A stretch of DNA of 64,000 bases from Citrus sinensis. Taxonomy: Eukaryota > Streptophyta > Magnoliopsida > Sapindales > Rutaceae. The notes under the pieces are model-generated. The model made no database searches. It saw nothing but the letters and a program-made list of their open reading frames with translations, and was not told where the DNA came from. Location: contig NC_068556.1 in the NCBI RefSeq assembly GCF_022201045.2, positions 21,371,501 to 21,435,500 on the forward strand, in the 5' to 3' direction. The position numbers and the translations under genes are program-made. Positions 57,790 to 64,000 of this stretch are shown here, one piece after another. Position 1 is the first letter of the stretch; each line of letters begins with the position of its first letter.

Positions 57790-59121
57790 TGTTGAGTGTT
57801 AGAAAATGCATATTTATAAAGGAGAAAACCGTCATTTTACATTTCAAGTCTTACTAACAACCCTTACTTTTATGTATTTAACCTTCTTGTGATTTAATTG
57901 CATGTGTTTTATTTTAATTGAGTATTTTATGTATTTTAGGGGCATTATAGTCATTTCACAATAAAGGAGAAATCAGACGGCAAAACGGACATCACTTTTG
58001 AACTCAGGACGGTCAAAAACCTTAGGAGGAGCATAAAAGGAAAAATGACACTATTCACATGTACGGTACTATTCACGTGTACGGTACTGTATACGTTACT
58101 GTTCACGACACTGTTCACATTGACCGATGATGTGGCATTGACTGATGAGGTGTCACGATCCTGTTGGACTAAAATTCTTATGTACTGTTGATGGTGACGT
58201 GGCAGCATATCAGTGGACGAAAAATCTCGTGTACGGTGCATGCATCACACAGGATTATTTTCAACCAAACCGCGTTACTGTTCATCCGGGTCAAACCGCG
58301 TTACTGTTCAAAGTCGGGTCAAACCGTGTTACTGTTCATCCGCGTGGTCAAACCGTGGACTGTTGACTGATGACGTGGCGCAATCCTGAGCGTCCAAACT
58401 GTTTTTAATCCGATGGCCATGATTTACTCTATGTATCTATAAAAAGGGGGCCTCTCCCCCCTAATTTGATATCTCTGAATCCATTTTTGGGATCCATTTT
58501 CTGTAATTCCCTCTCCATCTTGTATTTTCTTCGTATTTTAATAAATTCTCATTTTGCCCCTAATTCAACTATGAGTGGCTAATTTTCTTTCAAGCTTGGG
58601 TTGAAGGTGAAGTCTCAACATGTGTCATGGGCTTAATTTGGTAAATTTATTTTCTCTTCCCCTCTAATTTTTGTGGATGTTTTGACTTCTCGTCGACAAA
58701 TAATAATAGTCTTGTCTAGATACCGCCTTGGTTACACCGGCTCTCTAGTATAAGGTTATTATTATTTGGCACGATAAGCCCTTAGCACCATATTGATTAG
58801 AGCGTGGTTCATGAGGTGTGGATTCCCCCCTCATGATTTAATTGGCATTAATACGGATTATTTAGCCCATGATGCATGTTGATACGGATCCGAATACCCA
58901 AGTACGTCATTTCAATAGAATTATCTTCAATTTATTCTCGCCATTTTAATTTAAGTTTTAGCATATTCCAAACCATTTCCACCATAAATCCAACCACCCA
59001 TTTACAAAATTAATTCTACACATAATTAAAATTCACCTCCTCGTGGGATCGACACTCGTCACCATTGATCTATACTATAATAGATTCGTGCGCTTGCGAG
59101 TACATTAAAATTTGCACAACA
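57790..59121 (+). repeat. Gypsy 3' LTR
   Basis: 1332 bp; at every stretch I compared it is identical to the 5' LTR. The repeat offset is a constant 11203 bases from end to end, so there is no indel. Confidence 0.95.
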
Positions 59122-60407
59122 CATTGTCAGATTATTCTAAATTTCTAATTGAGGAAAAGGATCAAGAGTGTACAATACTAACTGGAAAGAGTCATTACAT
59201 TTCAAGCAACTCAATATACATAAATAGTAGAAGCACAGGACAGGGTCGAACCCGATTTCAGTGAGAGAAAGCAGAAGCAAGCCAAATAGAGTATTAATGC
59301 TAGTCAAGCTCAGAACTACCATTCATGCAGCTAGCCACAGGCAGCAGCCCTTTGGCTAGTTATACTTCAAATTCAATTCTAAGCTTACTCACTAACCAAC
59401 TCTTAATACACAAAACCAACAATACGATTTAGAAGAAAAATGGCAACTGATCTGTTTTAGACAACAGTTCTCCTTGTGCCAGAAAAACAAAGAACAAAAA
59501 GAGGCAAATAATTCAGAAAAACAAAAAGCTTATAATTAGTCAAGTGCTCTCATATGTCATATACAAAGAAAACCATGTCTGAGGGAAAATCACATTGTGC
59601 CAGAAGCAATACAAGCTCAAAGCATAACAGCACAAAAATTGCAAAGAGGGAAAATCAAAGTGTAATAGAGCATAAATTGTAAAGAGAAAAGCCGAGACTC
59701 ACAAATATTCACAGCGGCAGCCGAAGTATACGCTGATGAACACAGAAGACAGCCGCGAGCTGAGGTGGATTTCAACCCCTTTTGCTGGCCGCGACAGAGC
59801 GAGAGATCAGACGAGTGATGAAACGAACAAAGCCTCGCCGTGAAGGTGATGACAAGCCACGCCGCGAAGGATCGGATCTGATCTGAAGAAGAGATTACAG
59901 GAGAGTTGCAGAGAGAGTGAGAGAGATTAAGTGACGAGTGACGACGGAGGACTGAGGTGAGGAATGAGTCACGGCTCACGGCGACGGGTGAGAGGGATTG
60001 AGAGAGGAACGGATTACGGTTTATGGATGAGACTTGAGAGATTGAATGGAGAAATTACAGATTTACAGTAATTTTTTTAGGTTGAAGGAGAAATTTCGAG
60101 AGAGGATCAGACTTCAGAGGAACGAGACGAGAGAGATCTAGATTATAGGGTTCACTTTTGTTTTTATTTTTTTTATTTTTTCTATTTATATTTACGGATA
60201 AAAATTAATATTAAAATAAATAACATCCGGGTCCGGGTTCTGGGTTTGCAGGTTCACCTGAAACTGGATCCGGACCGGGAAAATGCGGGTTGTCAAAAAT
60301 TGATCTGGATTCCGGATAAAAACTATGCCGGTGCGGGTTGAACCAGGACCGGATTTTCTGGGTTCAATCCGGGTCTGATCTGGGTCCGGGTTTAGTTGCC
60401 TTCCCTA
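59122..60407 (-). other. hAT right arm: promoter/leader side of the transposase
   Basis: Separated from the transposase by the gypsy insertion. On the minus strand it probably holds the transposase promoter and a noncoding first exon. The 120-codon minus-strand open frame (59979-59617) has no protein family features. The terminal 180 bases contain dense CCGGGT/ATCCGG subterminal repeats and the inverted end. Confidence 0.6.
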
Positions 60408-60415
60408 GTCCTAAC

Positions 60416-62749
60416 TACATTGCTGTCAACTATTCGAGCAAGGTCACTGTTAGGGTGGGCTTGACAGTTGACTTGCCATTACTGTTCCTAAGTCTCTCAT
60501 GACAAAAATGGCATGCAGGCACCACCCTTCAAAAAGGCGGGTCTACCCATTTTGAAGAAGGATGCGTTGCTTCCTTCTTTGATCAGAACAAAAGAAAAAA
60601 AAAGAGGAAAAGAATAAAATATTGGGATTATGTGTTCTTTTAAAGCATATTAATTTATTTTCTGATTAATAAAATATTTACGATGTTTTTAATTACATAA
60701 ATATTTTGAATAAGGTCCGTTGAATCATATTATATGTATTTATGTGATCATTATATGGATTCACAGAAGACATAAATAGAGTTGGGCACTCAATTTATGT
60801 TTAGATTATAGTAAATTCATTGAATGATTTGTCTTGATCACGTATGAATTTACTGATGTAGTTTGACTACATTGAGTTAGATCACATATGAAATTTAATT
60901 AACCTTGAAATGGCTGTCAGACTTATTAAATCTCATAGGCATTGATTTCATTGTAATCTTAATCTTGAGTTAATTATTATTTCATGATTGTAATTGTTAT
61001 TTCATTTGAGTTACCAATGAGCACGACACACAATTGTGGTTTAGATTACCCGGTATCTTAGTGAGAGCAATTATGAGTATTGAAGTTATAGATTAACAAT
61101 ATAGAATTTGTACAACACATCTCTTGATGAGTTTTCTGCACTTGATCATAGAATTCTTTGGCCAAAGTATGTCAACATATTTAGTATATTGAAAATGATT
61201 ATTAGAGAAAACTAGTAAGTATTAAGGAATAATATGTAATTAAATTGATTGGACAGTTGAGATATCGATTTAATTAACGATATGGTACAAATGATTATAC
61301 AGTAAAGAAATCGATGTGGCTTAGGACGAATTATTATTCTAGCATACAATTATGGAGGCCAGTTCCAATCTTTTAGTAGAGTAGATTTAGAATTAAATAA
61401 TTTGGCTAGTTTAATTACAGGCCTAATTATTATAGCCACTATTATATGTTCCCAAATGATCCATGGGTTAACTCATTTAATTGACTGCACCACTACTGGA
61501 TTAATAAGTAAGATAACTAGCTATTTGAGTTAAAAGTCTAAATATATTATTTAGTGGGAGACTTCATGTAATATACTTGTGTTTAAGGGGCGTTGTGTGA
61601 TTTTACAAGGTGAGCCCCTATGATAAGAAAGAAGTAGCGTTACTTTTAGTTTATTATTTTTAATTTAAATCAAACTTGATTTAATAAAATTAAATAATAT
61701 AAAAAAATGGAACTTAGAGTTTCCACTAGATAGATATATAAAAGGACTTATTTTCTCCCAAAAAAAGCAAGAGCAGCCACTTTATACAAATCAGAGAAAA
61801 AAAAAATTTCTCTCTAATTTTGAGAGAAAAATTTTGAATTAGAGAGAAAATTTTTCTCGTGCTAGTTGCTTATAGTGGTGATAAAGGCGCTCACACGTTA
61901 AGTTCAGATCAAACCTGAGTTATAACCTAGAAGATCATTGGTGACGGATCGTGATCTAACAAGCGTGGTGGTGACAGTTCGTGATCTGAGAGCTTAAATC
62001 ACTTCAACGAAAAAAGTAAAGATTGTTCATCTTCTCAAAATTTTAAGGTACGATTTTTAGATTACGAATTCTTATATATTGTATGAGATTGGTCCTAAAA
62101 GGTTTTATTAAAATTTTAAAAACTAATTTTTCTCCAACATAAAAAGAGGTACTGCACCGCTCAGGGGGAAGGAAAAAAATAATTATTTTAATTAAAAAGA
62201 GGGGAGGGGTTTCATTTCCGTCGTCAGCATCAAGTTTTTTCTCTTCCACTTCAAATCAATTTTAAGAAGAGTTTAGTGATTTGAGAGTTTGGGTGTATTA
62301 GAATTTTAGAAAATGAGCTAAAATACTACAATATTTGTAACTCTTTTTCATTAGTAAAATATTTTTCTTCTGTCTTCGTCTATGGAAGTAGGCTAAAAGT
62401 CGAACCACGTAATTTTTGGTATACCTGTATGATTTTGTTATCTCATTATTTCTCAATTTCACTTTAGTTGCGTGTCTATTTCACCTATCAATTTCCTAAC
62501 ATCTCACTGATAATAAAAATGCATAGAAATTTTTTTTTTTGACTTATTTAGTATAGTGTTATTAGATCTCTATCCAGAGCCGAGCCAAGCCAATCCATTG
62601 ACTTTGATGTAACTCCATGATTGTTCAAATAGGATGACGGTTCCGGACATTGTTTGATAATGCAAATGCTTGTGCAATAATAGTGTTTTCAAGATCTTTT
62701 TCAGTCTCGGAATTATCTTGTTCTGACTGATAACTTTCTCTTAGTGCAT
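60416..62749. other. Intergenic; possible retroelement remnant
   Basis: No ORF. The stretch 60640-62100 has retroelement-like traits: 'agtgggagacttcatg' near 61554, a TATA-like GATATATAAAAGGAC at about 61733, and a purine-rich leader. I found no paired LTR or target duplication, so the identity is uncertain. The last few hundred bases are the receptor kinase promoter. Confidence 0.3.
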
Positions 62750-64000
62750 ATGGCTCCAAGCATCCTCCTTATTTGGTCTCTTGTATTTTTTCTCTCATTC
62801 TGTTCTCTTCCCCAAATGACCACTAACAATATTGAGTTGGGCTCCAATATCATTGCTGGCACTAATTCTACATGGCCATCAACTTCTGGTGATTTTGCTT
62901 TTGGATTCTACCCCCTTGTTTCTGGTCTATTTCTTGTTGGAATTTGGTTTGATAAGATCTCAGAGAGAACACTTGTTTGGTCAGCAAATCGAGATGACCC
63001 AGCTCAAGTTGGATCGTCCATCAATCTGACAGTCACCGGCCAACTTGTTCTCACACATTCAAATGGTACACAATTCAAAATCTACAATGGGACATTAACT
63101 GTTTCAGCTTTAATGCAAGACAGTGGCAATTTTGTTTTGCTCGACTCTTCCTCCAACTTCATCTGGCAAAGCTTCAATTTTCCTTCCGATACTATTTTGT
63201 TAGGCTAAGAGCTGGTTATGGGCCAAAAGCTATACTCCAATGCTAATGGATCAGTTGACTACTCAACAGGACGGTTTGTTTTGGAGATTCAAATGGATGG
63301 TAATGTTGTTCTCTCTGCCTTCAGATTTGCTGATCCCGCTTATTGGTATACGAGTACCAGAGGGGACCAAAATGTCAGCCTTATATTCAACCAAAGTACA
63401 TCTTTCTTGTACGTTCGTAACAAAACTACTATCAGATACCCTATGACAACACAAGTGCCGACTCCAACTGAAGATTACTACCACCGAGCAACAATCAGTG
63501 ACCATGGAAATTTCCAACAATGGGTTCATAATAAACGAGATGGCAATGGATGGGCTGTTGTGTGGGAGGCCATCACAGAACCTTGTACAGTGAATACTAT
63601 ATGTGGGGTGTTTGGATTTTGCACTTCAGATAATAATAAAGAAGTCACCTGCGAGTGCTTGAGAGGATATTCACCAGTTGATCCAAACAGTCCCTCCAAA
63701 GGATGCTACCCAGACGTTTTAGTGGATTTTTGTGACACAAAATCTTCACCTGCAGATTTCACAGTTGAAGCAATTGATGATGCTGATATCCCTAATGGTG
63801 ATTTAAGAGATATGGCCAGAATCACAACAACAGATGTAAATGAATGCAGGAAGGCAGTGATGGATGATTGTTTCTGTGCTGCTGGTGTTTGGAGGGAAGT
63901 AGTTTGTCTTAAGAAGAAGATGCCCTTGTTGAATGCTAGAAGAAGCAATCCATCTACTAATAAAATGGCGGCATTTATCAAAGTTCCCAAGATTAATAAC
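62750..64000 (+). pseudogene. G-type lectin S-receptor-like kinase, 5' part, one premature stop, runs off window
   Basis: Starts at ATG 62750 (MAPSILLIWSLVFFLSFC, signal peptide). A GTG six bases upstream is not the start. The bulb-type lectin domain is recognisable: IELGSNIIAGTNSTWPS, GDFAFGFYPL, GIWFDK, TLVWSANRDDPA, LLDSSSNFIWQSFNFPSDTILLG. The next codon is TAA (63206-63208), where the family usually has Gln (CAA), so one C-to-T change explains it. Translation in the same frame then continues intact for about 264 codons to the window edge: a second lectin half, an EGF/PAN-type cysteine segment (CTVNTICGVFGFC, CECLRGYSPVDP, CRKAVMDDCFCAAGVW). The transmembrane and kinase parts lie beyond. 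It could be a recent pseudogene, a null allele or a base-call error. Confidence 0.85.

Larger units (their letters stand above)
46587..59121 (+). mobile_element. Athila-like gypsy retrotransposon with accessory ORFs, 12.5 kb
   Basis: The LTRs 46587-47918 and 57790-59121 are both 1332 bp and appear identical along their length. The target duplication is CATTG (46582-46586 and 59122-59126). A tRNA-Asp-type primer site and a G-rich polypurine tract (GGTTGGGGGGTG, 57778-57789) are in place. Gag-pol is a single uninterrupted ORF. Pol order PR-RT-RNaseH-IN makes it gypsy. The tRNA-Asp primer site, long LTRs, big 3' region and DLGAS protease motif suggest the Athila lineage. Unusually, three extra ORFs sit between pol and the 3' LTR. 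Confidence 0.96.
42132..60407 (-). mobile_element. hAT DNA transposon, 18.3 kb including nested gypsy
   Basis: The left terminus TAGGGATGGCAA pairs with the right terminus, which reads TAGGGAAGGCAA on the opposite strand. A perfect 8-bp target duplication GTCCTAAC flanks it (42124-42131 and 60408-60415), the hallmark size of hAT. Both ends carry clusters of CCGGGTCCGG-type subterminal repeats (42147-42305 and 60227-60390). Without the nested gypsy element it is about 5.7 kb, a size compatible with an autonomous hAT. It contains one minus-strand transposase gene. Confidence 0.93.

Noticed and set aside
59617..59979. 120-codon minus-strand frame in the hAT right arm
   Set aside because: Low-complexity Ser/Leu composition; better explained as the transposase leader/promoter region.
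63240..63529. Short frames on both strands downstream of the receptor-kinase stop
   Set aside because: The conserved receptor frame continues through here; these are shadows.

Overview
This is plant nuclear DNA. The genes have introns with GT-AG borders, the noncoding DNA is AT-rich, and the transposons are of plant type (copia and Athila-like gypsy retroelements, hAT, Mutator-like, Tourist-like). The host genes point to a eudicot; a woody species such as Citrus is my guess, not something the sequence proves.

Layout. 1-6 kb: two minus-strand genes, a secreted GH17 beta-1,3-glucanase and an HSP70-8-like chaperone with a probable leader intron. 8.4-41.4 kb: a same-strand tandem cluster of copper amine oxidases. 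CuAO1, CuAO3 and CuAO4 are complete (672, 660 and 655 aa). CuAO2 is only a first exon left by a partial duplication. Fragments of a mitochondrial L23 gene and an RPA/DUF223-like gene lie between CuAO1 and CuAO2. The cluster is interrupted by a copia element (15.5-20.8 kb, TSD TCATG), by a Mutator-like non-autonomous element (24.9-31.8 kb, 9-bp TSD) that itself contains a second copia element (TSD GAGAA), and by several small MITEs. The duplicated CuAO2/CuAO3 segments act as filled/empty-site controls for some of these insertions.

42.1-60.4 kb is one hAT transposon (8-bp TSD GTCCTAAC) with a broken three-exon transposase. A 12.5-kb Athila-like gypsy retrotransposon is nested in it (46587-59121, TSD CATTG, 1332-bp LTRs that look identical, tRNA-Asp-type primer site, intact 1796-aa gag-pol). 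The window ends in the 5' part of a G-type lectin receptor kinase carrying one premature stop.

Main discovery candidate: between pol and the 3' LTR, where relatives may carry an env-like ORF, the gypsy element holds three uninterrupted ORFs. They are a 77-aa unknown; a 185-aa basic cysteine-rich protein whose layout recalls the nucleic-acid-binding proteins of carlaviruses; and a 222-aa intronless LONELY GUY-like (cytokinin-activating phosphoribohydrolase) protein. A consensus splice donor just after the primer site and a good acceptor before the cysteine-rich ORF suggest spliced subgenomic expression. A retrotransposon carrying a hormone-activation enzyme and a virus-like accessory protein would be a novel host-manipulation module. 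Function is inferred from sequence alone.
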